A stretch of DNA of 14,796 nucleotides from Smittium culicis (Eukaryota; Kickxellomycota; Harpellomycetes; Harpellales; Legeriomycetaceae): NCBI GenBank assembly GCA_001970855.1, contig LSSN01002417.1:1-14796 (forward strand). Direction: 5' to 3'. The position numbers and the translations under genes are program-made. The notes under the pieces were generated by a model. It made no database searches. It worked only from the letters and a program-made list of their open reading frames with translations, and had not been told where the DNA came from. How positions within the stretch are numbered: position 1 is the first letter of the stretch; each line of letters begins with the position of its first letter. This document shows, one piece after another, positions 1 to 9,099 of the stretch.

Positions 1-2501
1 TTTTTTTTATAATACTAATGAAAATATATATACTATATCAGACTTGAAAAAACCGATATTTTTTAATATAAATGACTGGAAAAAAATTTCTTGGGCGCTA
101 TTTTTATTCTCAGTATCATTTTAAATATTTTTCGATGATTCATCACATCATACCATTTATAAAAGCGTGAATTTTTTATTTTAATCTAAAGTTAAAAAAA
201 ACCTTTTTTCAAAGAAAAAGTTTAAAATTACACGCCGAATATATATTTTATAAATATCAAAATCAAAAAAATGATCAGATAAACAAAGAGAATGACTATT
301 TGAATATTTTGGTGACTTTTTGGGAACTAATTTTATTTCGTATTTATGTTGCGTTTATTTGATAATTATTAATTTTTCATAAATACAGAAATTCAAGGAT
401 TCTAAAAATAACTTGAATTTTTTTATACATTTTTGATTTTATCTATAGTGTTATTTTAAACTAAATATAAATTCACTAAGAATAAATAACGTATAGCAAG
501 CTATGATTTTCCTGGGCTTTTCCAAAGTAAAAAAAATTATATAAAACACTTTTAAATTACCTAGTCATGATTTTTTATATAAAATATTCTAGTGGTTTGA
601 TTTAAGCCCTGATTAGTTCAAATAGTGACTCACTAAATCAGAAAACTCTTGAAAAAAAAATTAGTTTAATTGGAATTATTCTCTATTTATATTATTAAAT
701 AAAAAGTATCCAAATAAATAATTTTTTTTAAAAAAAATTAAATAAAATTCAGATTAGAATTAGAATTACTATTTAAATTGCTTTTTTTCAAGGTTTTATT
801 TGGAATAAATTATAAAATAAATCTAATTGTAATGTTTTTTTTTTTTTTTTGAAAAGTTCCAATATTTTTGCCGGTACACTTCACTCTTTGAAATCTATAT
901 ATTCTATTAACCATTATTTTTATTTATTTTTGAATGCATCACAAGGGGTTCGAGTTATACTGTTTGATGTATATTTTTTATTATTCAGATATTTTATTAA
1001 TATTTCCTTCTGTGATTTTTTTTTATGATAAGTACAGAAAATATGACTTAGTTATTTTTTATCTGGTCTCAGCGAATTATATAAAATAAAGCTATTTTTA
1101 ATTATAAAAAACTGACCTTTATTAACTTTATTTATGTTTTACGCTACTATTTTGTTGAACGTTGAATTTTTTAAATTTAATTATCATCACTAATCGCTTT
1201 AGATGTCTTTAAATGAATGATATATTCAAGAGAGTTTATTTTTTTTCTATAGGTATTAATTTTCCAAAAAACATTCGAAATTAACAGAATCCATGTATGG
1301 ATTGATATGCTTTGCTTGGATATCTATATTGGAATTTTGTTTCTAGTCTAGATACATTTTTGGCAGAAGAATTTCTTAATCTGCCAAATAAAAATTACCA
1401 ATTATTGTTTCTATAGAGTATAAAACGCTTTTGCTGGTATCTTTGGGAATTTTCGTCAATTATATGCTTAACACGTATCTTTTACGGGTATTTTCGCTCC
1501 TAGATTAGAGTATTGTAAGTCTCAATATTCTTTATTGCATATTCCTTTTGAAATTTTTAATTATTTAATAGTTATTTTTCGAAAAAGCATATTTTATTAA
1601 AATCTGAATCCATAACAGTTAAAAGACTATTAACAGTTTTAGGGCTTTTTTTGTGTTATTTATCTTTGAATAAATTTGAAATATGAATAAATAAATCATT
1701 AAATGGATATTATTAATAGATAAAAAACGATTAAATTTCCAAATTTAAGATAACTGAATAAATTTTAAAATATTTAAGAAAGTAATAAAACTAATTTTGA
1801 AATTAAAATCAATATAATGTAATAAAATTCCTCTTATTTATATATTATTTGCAATTTTTTGCAAAGTAATTGACTTTCCTAGCGAGAAAATAGTTTTGAG
1901 GTTTCTTATCCAATTCATTTGAGGTAATTTTGGAACCATATTGGACACATTTAATATAAAAAATAACTTAATAAGTTGTTTATTTTCCAGATTGAGTCTA
2001 TTTTAAATGAGTATATTTAATTACAAACAGCAAATTATATTTTTTCTAGATTTTACGAAATTTATCTGATATTTTCACCTTTATCGTGAAATTCAATAGT
2101 TTTTATTGCAAGAATATTTATGAAATTATGATTATTCCTCATTTAAATTTATAATTCTGGCTTAAATTATAATTAATAGCAATATGATATATAATTCATT
2201 CAAAAAAATTATAAATTGTTTTTATACTGGTGAAATAACATTTTTTTCTCTCTTGAACACTAAAATTCCCCAGTTTATTATTTTTTTGAATAATTATTGT
2301 AGATCAATTAATTCATTTATTTCAATATTGAGATGCTAATTTTCCAAAAAAATTAACAAAAAAAAATCATTTCTTATAAATAGTATACTTTAGATGTTAA
2401 ACATATGGAGCTATAAATAGCTATTTTCACTATTATAGAATAATTTCACTATTTTACCGTATATTTTTCTATTTTTCTATTATTTTTAAATATTTTATAG
2501 C

Positions 2502-2522
2502 AAAAAAAAAATTTTTTTTTTT
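2502..2522. repeat. A10-T11 tract, near-perfect AT palindrome
   Basis: Ten A are followed directly by eleven T, with C on the left and G on the right, so the tract is a palindrome apart from one extra T. Such A-tract/T-tract junctions are known to be stiff or curved and to exclude nucleosomes. In DNA this AT-rich, chance or polymerase slippage is a sufficient explanation. Confidence 0.8.
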
Positions 2523-4125
2523 GAAATATCTACGTATTTATTAATGTAAAAAACTATATCATTTTTTTTTTTACTAATAAATATGAATTATAGCTGCTCA
2601 AATTTTTATCCGGGCTAAAATTAAAATATGTAATTTCTGCTCAATGAAAGAACCTACCTAATTTTTTTTCAGAGATTCTATATTTTTATAATTAAATTAT
2701 TAAATAGATATAAAACAATATCGTGTTCTAATATTAACATATCATAGATTTATTAAGTGACTAAATCATTTTATCAATAGTATATATACAGCAAATAAAA
2801 AATATCTAAATATTGTAAAAATAAACATTAAATTGAAAGTAAAAACCATTTAATGTCAATAAAATTGAGTAGCTAGCTTTATATAATATTAATAATACCA
2901 ATTTATTAAACAAGATTAATTAAATTATCAATTTGACTTGAAAAAAACATATTAATTTGCAAGTTAAAAGATTTTTTTTCGATCAACTTGAGGGATATAA
3001 ATCATATACTTAAAATTAAATTAATTGATTAGGAGAGCGGTGAAAATTAATCTGCAATTTTTGATCGTGATAAATTTCAATATTTTATCTGAAGATAATA
3101 AAAGATAATACTTTAGTCTAAATAAAAAGACTTAAAAAAACTTCAGCGCTTAGTAAATATAATAAACAGACTTTTTTTTAATACAAAGTAAAAAATAAAT
3201 TCAAGCCCTATGATAAAAAAAATGATATTTGTAAAATGATAATGAGAGTTCAATATTATTAAAATTTTTATATAATATTCCTTAAACAAAGAATCAAATA
3301 ATTGAGTGATAAACCTTGAAACTTGTAAAATCATATGTAAAAATTTTATTTTTTTCAAAATATGAAAATTAAAAAAGTTGTTTTTATTATTAAATAACCT
3401 CAATACAAAAGGGAAAATAGTTAATAAATAATAATCATAATTAGAATATAATAGACTATTTTTCAATAAAAATAAATTTTTTAGAGATATTTTATTAAAA
3501 ATCTATATTAACGCTAAGAATTATTAATTTAAAATGGATAAAAATTATGTATATTGTATTAACAGAATAATTAAATGAAATTAAAATAGTTGGGATAAAA
3601 AAGTTATAAAATAATATTATTTGAAAAATAAATTCAGGCAGTCCTATAATCTCCTAAATAAAAAATGTAAAAAAATTTATCTTGTTATGAAATAAGTAAT
3701 ACATGTACTATTATATAATATAAATATAAATATAAATGCAAATGTAAGAGCAAATTCAAACACACAATCAATGTGAGTAAACATATATTCAAATGTATAT
3801 AATCACAAATACAAATAATTGTGGATTTAATTTTATTACTTTTTCATAAATATTTTTTAAGTATAAGTCTTATTTTTTTCATTTTATTTAAATATTATAC
3901 TACTAGCCATTATAGTTAATAAAGAATACTAAAACACAAAGTTTGAGTAATAAAGGTATAAAAGTAGCCTTTATTGCTTTAAAATTAACATTATCTTAAA
4001 AAAGGATCACAAAAAATAAATAAAATATATAAAAACACAAAATTAATATTGAATTAAAATTATTATAAAAAGATTGTTACAATAAAAATTAGAAAGAAAA
4101 AAAATAAAACAGAAACAGTAAGTAA

Positions 4126-4147
4126 GCGGTCTTAAATTAAGGGACGC
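4126..4147. other. Short hairpin with GCG/CGC base
   Basis: The 22 bases start with GCG and end with CGC, and enclose CTTAA-A-TTAAG, a 5-bp stem with a one-base turn. It stands out because nearly all surrounding sequence is A/T. No function is indicated. Confidence 0.4.
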
Positions 4148-4495
4148 ATAAAAATCTCATTTAAATATATCAATGTTATTCTATAATATATATTCATCTA
4201 TGCATAAAAAAACACTTATAAAAAAATATTTATGATGCATACTTTAAAATGCAATTTAATTGAATAAGTGTTAAAAAAAACCAAAAATGAAATTATTTTT
4301 AATATGTCGCCGATTTTAACCTGGTGCGGCACTATAAAGGTTTAAATAGTTAATATATGTATTTGCGTTTTTGTTTTATTTTGGTCTTTTAAAGAGAATT
4401 TTATTTGTTAGGTATTATTTTCTTATAAAATTTTGGGTAATGTAATAAAGGTGTTTTTGAAGAGGTTTTTATATCTTTTTTTTCGTGATAATACC

Positions 4496-4516
4496 TTTCT
4501 TACTTTTAGTAAGGAA
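4496..4516. other. 9-bp hairpin with a 3-base loop
   Basis: TTTCTTACT (4496-4504) pairs with AGTAAGGAA (4508-4516) across a TTT loop, with one G-T wobble and no mismatch. It lies directly upstream of the triplicated AATAGAGTAA motif. It could be the edge of a small decayed element or a chance structure. Confidence 0.5.
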
Positions 4517-4524
4517 TAAAGTTA

Positions 4525-4585
4525 AATAGAGTAAAATAATGATAAAGCTAAGTTTTAATAGAGTAATTTGGTAATAATAGAGTAA
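4525..4585 (+). repeat. Three copies of AATAGAGTAA
   Basis: Identical 10-base copies lie at 4525-4534, 4557-4566 and 4576-4585, with start-to-start spacings of 32 and 19 bases. The spacing is irregular and the intervening bases are not repeated. It is therefore either a degenerate tandem array or a cluster of sites for a DNA-binding protein. Only the repetition is seen. Confidence 0.6.
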
Positions 4586-5555
4586 AGAATATCTCGGCTA
4601 TAAAGATCGCATAGATTTAAAAAAGTTGGTATTTTGCTGTTGAAAAAAAAACTCTTTGTATAATGAGAATCTTGGATTTTCTTTGTTCAAAGAGAGTAAA
4701 AACATCAAAATATTATCTCTTTCAAATAATTACTAAATTGATATCATTGGCTATTAGGATTTTACTACGACAAATATTTTGCCTAAATAAAAAATGCATA
4801 TCAATAATTAATAAATCTTGAAATAAGTATCTGGAATATGATTGGATTTATTTCGAAAAAAAATTAAAATCATAGGATAACGGAGTACAAAAATTAAAAG
4901 GCTTAACTCCTCAAACTTGAGAATCTAAGCCAATGTGTATAATGAGAAAACATAATTCTTAATGAAACATATTTTAGTATTTTTTTTAATCGTGATTTAT
5001 AATAATAAAAAAGCATAAAAAAATCCCGAGTCGTAATTGTTTTTAAAAAAAATCAAATATTTATATAAATACCTTGATAGCATATATGAGCTTTATCACT
5101 TTATTTATCAAGTTTCCCTTAAAATTGATTGACTTGAAACCATAAAAAAGTGATATTAAATTGATAATACTGATTTCAAATAACTAACATGGATCAATAG
5201 TCTTATTATATATATAAAACTAAAGTTTTAAAATGCTTTATTTTGAAAATAATTTATTATGATATTATATTTTATTTTTATGGTATTCATAAAATAATAA
5301 AACTATTTTATTTAAAAATTCTAAAAATATCTAGATGTATAAAAAAAATTTTCTAATAATAAATTAAATGGATCCAGTTTATATCTAATATAATTTAGAA
5401 AATAATGAAAATATTAAGAACAATCAAGATTTTTTTTTCGTAATTAGATAATAAATTATTTTTCACTCTAATTTAAGTATGTATGCGATCAAAATACATA
5501 TATTTAATTAGTACAATGTGGTTTCTGTAATATGGGATATCATTTATGAACTCAG

Positions 5556-5591
5556 ATTTTTACAAATTAAACTGCCAAACCGTGTAAAAAT
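5556..5591. repeat. 9-bp inverted repeat
   Basis: ATTTTTACA (5556-5564) and TGTAAAAAT (5583-5591) are perfect reverse complements separated by 18 bases. A second inverted pair follows at once: TTTCAAAA at 5592-5599 and TTTTGAAA at 5631-5638. No element boundary or coding sequence accompanies them. Confidence 0.55.
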
Positions 5592-6295
5592 TTTCAAAAC
5601 TCTTTTCAGCTCAGATAACTATGCTCAAGATTTTGAAATGCTATTTCCAATAGAATAAACTTATGCAAAATTTTGTGATAGCTCAGGGCCTTGAATTAAT
5701 TTTTTTTTTAAAATAAATTCTATAAAAATAATTTTCACCTATTATTTTTAACGAAAAAAAAGGATTACATATAATTAAAAGTAAAATCAAAAATTAAACG
5801 AAAATAAAATGATCATATTATTTCTATTCTATTAGTGAACAATCAAATTTTATTCAAAATTATGATCAAATTTATTTAAGGTACATTTTACCACTATAAA
5901 AAATATTATACTTTGTTCTTTTATATTGTAGTAAAAAATTAATTTATATGAGATTATTCGAAGGAAAATGACTTTTTCTATTTAAAATTTCCTACCTAAG
6001 GGCTATTCTTTTAATTTTAAATATGTAAAAAAATTAATACCAAATGAATTATCTATAACAACCAATACTTTTATCAAATTCGCACTACAAAATATAGCCT
6101 TTAAGAAAAATAATTCCGCCTAAACAAAAAATATCCCATATATTACAAAATAATAAAAAATTGAATAACCCTGCTATTTATGTGGTACATAAATTATGTG
6201 CTTATCTTTTTAAAATGCATATTATATTATTTAGGGCTAACTGAGTTTATAGATGTTATTTCAATTTTTTTTTCGATGAGCTATTATTGTGATTT

Positions 6296-6475
6296 CCCAT
6301 TATTATTGATGGGTTAAAAAGTCTCTTTAGATATAAAAAGAGTTAATTAGTTATTTGATAATTTTATTTAGAAGTAAAAGAATAATCTTTTACAAATGTA
6401 AAAGGTTATAAATGATAAATTATTTGTAAGTGATAACCAAAAGATAAAAAAACCCCACTTTGGTAAAAATCTTTT
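6296..6475. other. Run of five consecutive stem-loops
   Basis: Five adjacent hairpins can be drawn. CCCAT/ATGGG pairs 6296-6300 with 6309-6313. CTCTTT/AAAGAG pairs 6323-6328 with 6337-6342. CTTTTAC/GTAAAAG pairs 6387-6393 with 6398-6404 and has a four-base loop. GGTTAT/ATAACC pairs 6404-6409 with 6433-6438. AAAAGAT/ATCTTTT pairs 6439-6445 with 6469-6475. Each is modest for AT-rich DNA, but the unbroken series leading into the strong palindrome at 6527 is unusual. It could be a structured RNA or the terminal region of a mobile element. Confidence 0.4.
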
Positions 6476-6526
6476 GATTTATAGTAAAATAGAAAATATT
6501 AATTAGTATTTATAGAGTAAGGTTAT

Positions 6527-6561
6527 TTTATGTAATTGTTGGCCAACAACAATTACATAAA
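6527..6561. repeat. Near-perfect 32-bp palindrome interrupted by 3 bases
   Basis: TTTATGTAATTGTTG (6527-6541) and CAACAATTACATAAA (6547-6561) are perfect 15-bp reverse complements around a GCCAA loop. The centre TTGTTGGCCAACAA is itself a perfect palindrome. Removing one CAA from the right arm would make the whole a continuous 32-bp palindrome, so it looks like a palindrome that gained a CAA by slippage. The inner part begins TGTAATTG and ends CAATTACA, as palindromic LTR starts often do, but pairing also continues four bases outside the TG...CA, which argues against a simple LTR edge. Confidence 0.85.
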
Positions 6562-6904
6562 GTGTAATGTTCACTGAGTGGTTTAGTAATTGTCCATATT
6601 TTATTAAGAATGAAATTGTGTTGTGTTCTTCAGTCTAAGAAACTATAATGATATTTGACAATGGGAAATATACGGCTATTATAAATTGAACAATTATATA
6701 ATTGTTTAAATTATTTAGTAAACGTTTTTCAAATTTATCCAATACATAAAATAATTATGTAACAGCGCAATTTACATAAATAAAAACTATTTTATATTTC
6801 ACTTACAATTTTAAATAAAAATATTACAATTGTTACATTCTTTATTATGATAATTATGAAATCCTTTATTACTAAACGATTCCTTAAATTCCAGATAATA
6901 TATT

Positions 6905-7055
6905 TTCGGGAAGCTGCCATCTTGGGATGTACTTCCCCTATCCATCAGAGCGCATGGAAGTAGAGGGGAGTGGGAAGGTCTGATTTTTGTATTATTCTTC
7001 GTATCGCGACCCAGGCGGGGAGGGGGTGTGAGAAGGATGGAAATTTTAAGTTTCA
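6905..7055. other. GC-rich patch with overlapping inverted repeats
   Basis: A patch rich in G and C inside AT-rich DNA. TACTTCC (6930-6936) pairs with GGAAGTA (6956-6962), and TCCCCT (6934-6939) pairs with AGGGGA (6964-6969), so two alternative foldings exist. A G-run stretch follows at about 7014-7027. The minus strand is open here for 81 codons, but the frame begins in this patch and ends in low-complexity Asn/Lys/Phe-rich sequence without family motifs, so I do not call a gene. Confidence 0.4.
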
Positions 7056-7270
7056 TTCTTCAGTGTTGTGATGGCCAGATGAGCGTGTGTTTGTTAGGTA
7101 CATAGTTCCAATATAGTTGGTGGGAAGGACTAGTAAGCACTGCTATTCTAGTAGGTGAAATATAAAGGAAATTTAATATGAATATTTGCAAGTGTATTTG
7201 TATGAAGCTATATGATCAGAGTCTTAGTGTAAGAGCTCATGTAAAAATTTATTTAGGGTGAGTAGCGGCG

Positions 7271-7278
7271 TATATAAG
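7271..7278 (+). promoter_or_regulatory. TATA-box-like motif
   Basis: TATATAAG stands in a locally GC-containing context (GCGGCG immediately before it), which makes it stand out from the general A/T background. It lies about 450 bases upstream of an AATAAA signal on the same strand. The pair could mark a transcription unit such as an LTR, but no coding sequence between them supports this. Confidence 0.3.
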
Positions 7279-7332
7279 CAGTGATTTTTAGCATCCTAAA
7301 ATCTTATCAAAAAGGTAGAGAGATCCCCATGT

Positions 7333-7349
7333 TCTGGTTAGGCACCAGA
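7333..7349. other. 6-bp hairpin TCTGGT/ACCAGA
   Basis: TCTGGT (7333-7338) and ACCAGA (7344-7349) flank a five-base TAGGC loop. The stem contains three G-C pairs, which is unusual locally. It sits between the TATA-like motif and the minisatellite, so it would lie in the 5' part of any transcript started at 7300. No RNA family is recognised. Confidence 0.4.
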
Positions 7350-7370
7350 CCTTTTATAGTTGGATTAAAA

Positions 7371-7493
7371 ATAATATAATATAATTAAAATAATATAATA
7401 TAATTAAAATAATATAATATAATTAAAATAATATAATTAAAATAATATAATATAATTAAAATAATATAATTAAAATAATATAATATAATTAAA
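7371..7493. repeat. AT minisatellite with 19-bp and 14-bp units
   Basis: Seven head-to-tail units follow one another without interruption. The long unit is ATAATATAATATAATTAAA (19 bp); the short unit lacks one internal ATAAT (14 bp). The order is long, long, long, short, long, short, long, totalling 123 bp, and the units are otherwise identical. This homogeneity implies recent expansion or gene conversion, with slippage of an internal ATAAT as the source of the two lengths. The array probably varies in length between individuals. Confidence 0.95.
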
Positions 7494-7722
7494 ATGATAA
7501 TAATGTAAACTAATGATTAGAAAATATTTTCTTTACTTGGAGTTGTAGGGGTCTGATCAGGCTACAGTAATTACGTGTTATTTTATCCGTCTTGTTGTTT
7601 AATTCTTGGTGGTAACATGTAGGGTCAGTTTATATTGAGGGTATTATTTTCTCACTCAAATGGCGGCCACTTATAGTTTTCCAGATCAACTGATGGTTGT
7701 ATTTAAATCTTATTTGTATACG

Positions 7723-7756
7723 AATAAAACCATTTAACCAATAATAATAATAATAT
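7723..7756 (+). terminator. Polyadenylation-like signal and AAT microsatellite
   Basis: AATAAA occurs at 7723-7728, followed at about 7739-7754 by five AAT units. In a eukaryote AATAAA can direct 3'-end formation, but the hexamer is frequent by chance in this composition. Only its position at the end of the GC-elevated block and downstream of the TATA-like motif makes it worth noting. Confidence 0.25.
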
Positions 7757-7796
7757 ACGTTTACAAATAATGGACACCTTAGCTATACACAAGCAC

Positions 7797-8165
7797 TTCA
7801 GGGCCTAGCGTCGTCGCTCATGGATTGGTCAGCTTCACTCATCAGGCCTTTTACTGCATGCAGGCGACTCCCCGATCTGCTCTACTGCTTCTTCTACTTA
7901 CTCAGCCAACTTGAACATGGTTGGTCCGAATATACCTTGCGTGAGATGGAAGATAGTGTTACTAGACAGGTAGCTTGCGCTACCCCAGGCCATCTTCACT
8001 TCCATCCCTATCCAAAGAATATAGGAGCTCAACTCTGCTCTACCCTTTCATGCCCCTCATATTAGGAGCTTCTTCGCCGTGGCGATATTATAATTATTTG
8101 GTTTTTAGAAAGACTTTTTCATACATGAAAGACAATATCCAACGCTTCACATCCCCCTAAATTTC
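7797..8165. other. GC-rich block without a recognisable gene
   Basis: This is the most GC-balanced part of the window. The plus strand is open in two overlapping frames (from ATG 7820 to 8065, and 7975-8160), and the minus strand also has a partly open frame reading from about 8010 downwards. None shows a domain, repeat or hydrophobic pattern that I recognise, and the alternatives exclude one another. GGTAGC-TTGC-GCTACC (7969-7984) forms a tight hairpin. It could be a fragment of a gene or of a mobile element captured from a less AT-rich background. The right end grades into the repeat copy at 8184. Confidence 0.45.
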
Positions 8166-8264
8166 GGTAAATAAAATTTTGCCGGCAGTAAAATATATTT
8201 TTATAAATTATGACAAAAAAAAATAGTCATTAAATTGGATTAGAATATAAATATTCGAATCCAC
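8150..8264 (+). repeat. Interspersed repeat, copy A (3' part)
   Basis: This segment aligns with 9262-9348 in the same orientation. Shared blocks in order are GGCAGTAAAAT (8184-8194), an A-rich stretch with TAAATTATGA, TAAATTGGATT (8231-8241) and TTCGAATCCAC (8254-8264). In the other copy the last two blocks overlap, so this copy has 13 extra bases there, which create a near-perfect hairpin (GGATTaGAATAT against ATATTCgAATCC). Spacing between the first and second blocks is 36 bases here and 34 in copy B. The left boundary is uncertain. Confidence 0.5.
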
Positions 8265-8419
8265 GATAGAACAATAAAAAACAGGCTTGATTCCATAGAG
8301 AATCATAAAGCTATTTAATATTTTATACTCTAGTAGTTTATTAATAAAGTTTACATTACACTATTAATTTTTTTTAGTAAAGAAATATTTAATTATACTT
8401 GTGAACCGTAGTATAAAAA

Positions 8420-8542
8420 ATGAGTTATACGAAGTTCTTAAGGGATAGGACCGCGTGGACGACCAAGAAAGTTCGAAAAGAAGCGGTCCTTAGCGACATA
8501 AACTTCTTTAAACAATTTATAAAAACCTTTTGTTATTTATAA
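8420..8542 (+). other. Inverted-repeat island with an ambiguous 40-codon frame
   Basis: AGGACCGC (8447-8454) and GCGGTCCT (8483-8490) are perfect reverse complements, and GAAGTT (8431-8436) and AACTTC (8501-8506) nest outside them with ten unpaired bases on each side. The span from 8431 to 8506 is 76 bases but does not fold as a tRNA. An ATG at 8420 opens a 40-codon frame across it. In another frame the same bases (8448-8501) read GPRGRPRKFEKKRSLAT then stop, which includes RGRPRK, the core of an AT-hook. It could be a structured RNA, a protein relic or chance; I cannot decide. Confidence 0.35.
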
Positions 8543-8570
8543 TAATTTATTTAATACAGAATAACACACA

Positions 8571-8638
8571 TCCAGGGGTTACTAAGTTTCCTGGAAGAAC
8601 TTTCCGTGAATCCTTAGAGATTTTGGCACCTAGGATTC
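8571..8638. other. Cluster of stem-loops in a GC-containing patch
   Basis: TCCAGG (8571-8576) pairs with CCTGGA (8590-8595), and GAATCCT (8608-8614) pairs with AGGATTC (8632-8638). The two hairpins lie side by side about 65 bases after the inverted repeat at 8431-8506. Together they make 8430-8640 the most structure-prone stretch between the minisatellite and the tRNAs. No known RNA motif is recognised. Confidence 0.4.
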
Positions 8639-8733
8639 CGAAAATTTAAAGCGTATTCACAAAATTATCACAAGCAAATTTTTGATGTCTTTTGTTATGG
8701 CTTGTCGAATTATAATGATAATTCGTTGATTTT

Positions 8734-8766
8734 TAGTTATTTTATAGTTATTTTATAGTTATTTTA
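8734..8766 (+). repeat. Three tandem copies of TAGTTATTTTA
   Basis: Perfect 11-bp units occupy 8734-8744, 8745-8755 and 8756-8766, with a partial fourth copy of TAGTTATTTT from 8771 after a four-base break. This is a short recent slippage product without coding potential. Confidence 0.9.
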
Positions 8767-9099
8767 TGTTTAGTTATTTTTATGAAGATATATGTCCCGG
8801 CGGTACAGTGGTATATACACAATGTTGCATGAATAATGCAAAAGTTTTAATTAGCCAATAAAAGGGTTGATAATATAATTAAATTATCTTTTTCTCCTCC
8901 TATGTTTTTTGATAATTAAACTATTTGATTAGCCAATTAGCTTTTAATTTATTAATATTATTTTTATTACTATAATTATCAAATTTTATAAAAATGAAAA
9001 CAAAGACAAATATAGTTTTCCTCGCTCTTACTTTTTTAAATAAAACTATAAAATAAAAGAAACAATAATTCAAAAAACACTTCAATAAAACAACCTTTA

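Larger units (their letters stand above)
1..6290. other. Gene-free, extremely AT-rich intergenic DNA
   Basis: No gene can be supported here on either strand. Every frame is broken by frequent stops, and the longest open stretch (minus strand, about 3143-3466) would encode mostly Ile, Phe, Leu, Lys, Asn and Tyr, as expected by chance from A/T-only sequence. What is visible is low complexity. There is a run of 16 T at 835-850, an A10-T11 tract at 2502-2522, TAAATA-type repetition around 3716-3740, three copies of a 10-base motif at 4525-4585, and hairpins at 4126-4147, 4496-4516 and 5556-5591. A small GC patch near 4306-4332 contains GCCG and CGGC in inverted orientation but nothing I recognise. 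Confidence 0.75.
6565..8165. mobile_element. GC-elevated island, possible decayed LTR-type element
   Basis: This block differs in base use from both flanks and contains TATATAAG at 7271-7278, AATAAA at 7723-7728 and the terminal-looking TTTACA at 7760-7765. If the palindrome's TGTAA at 6531 were an LTR start and TTACA at 7761-7765 its end, the LTR would be about 1.2 kb with 5-bp terminal inverted repeats. However, the flanking five bases (TTTTA and AATAA) do not match as a target-site duplication, no second LTR is seen, no clear primer binding site follows, and no gag or pol motif is readable. The assignment to an element is therefore inference. It may be another kind of accessory DNA. Confidence 0.25.

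Noticed and set aside
1392..1508. 38-codon open frame with a hydrophobic, transporter-like look
   Set aside because: It is too short, is flanked by stops, has no ATG at its start and shows no recognised motif.
3143..3466. 107-codon open frame on the minus strand
   Set aside because: Residues are almost only Phe, Ile, Leu, Lys, Asn and Tyr, encoded by A/T codons, with no motif and no context. Frames of this length are expected by chance here.
6811..7056. 81-codon open frame on the minus strand
   Set aside because: It begins in the GC-rich patch and ends in low-complexity Asn/Lys/Phe-rich sequence. There is no domain, and the same bases form competing inverted repeats.
7371..7493. Regular repeat considered as a CRISPR array
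   Set aside because: The units are head to tail without spacers, in a eukaryotic context. It is a minisatellite.
7820..8160. Two overlapping open frames on the plus strand
   Set aside because: They exclude each other, and the minus strand is partly open as well. No family, signal or repeat is visible, so the block is described as a GC island instead of a gene.
8431..8506. 76-base inverted-repeat segment considered as a tRNA or ribozyme
   Set aside because: The length and outer stem suggest a tRNA, but D and T arms are missing and the central loop is 28 bases. The conserved hammerhead or HDV-type elements were not found.
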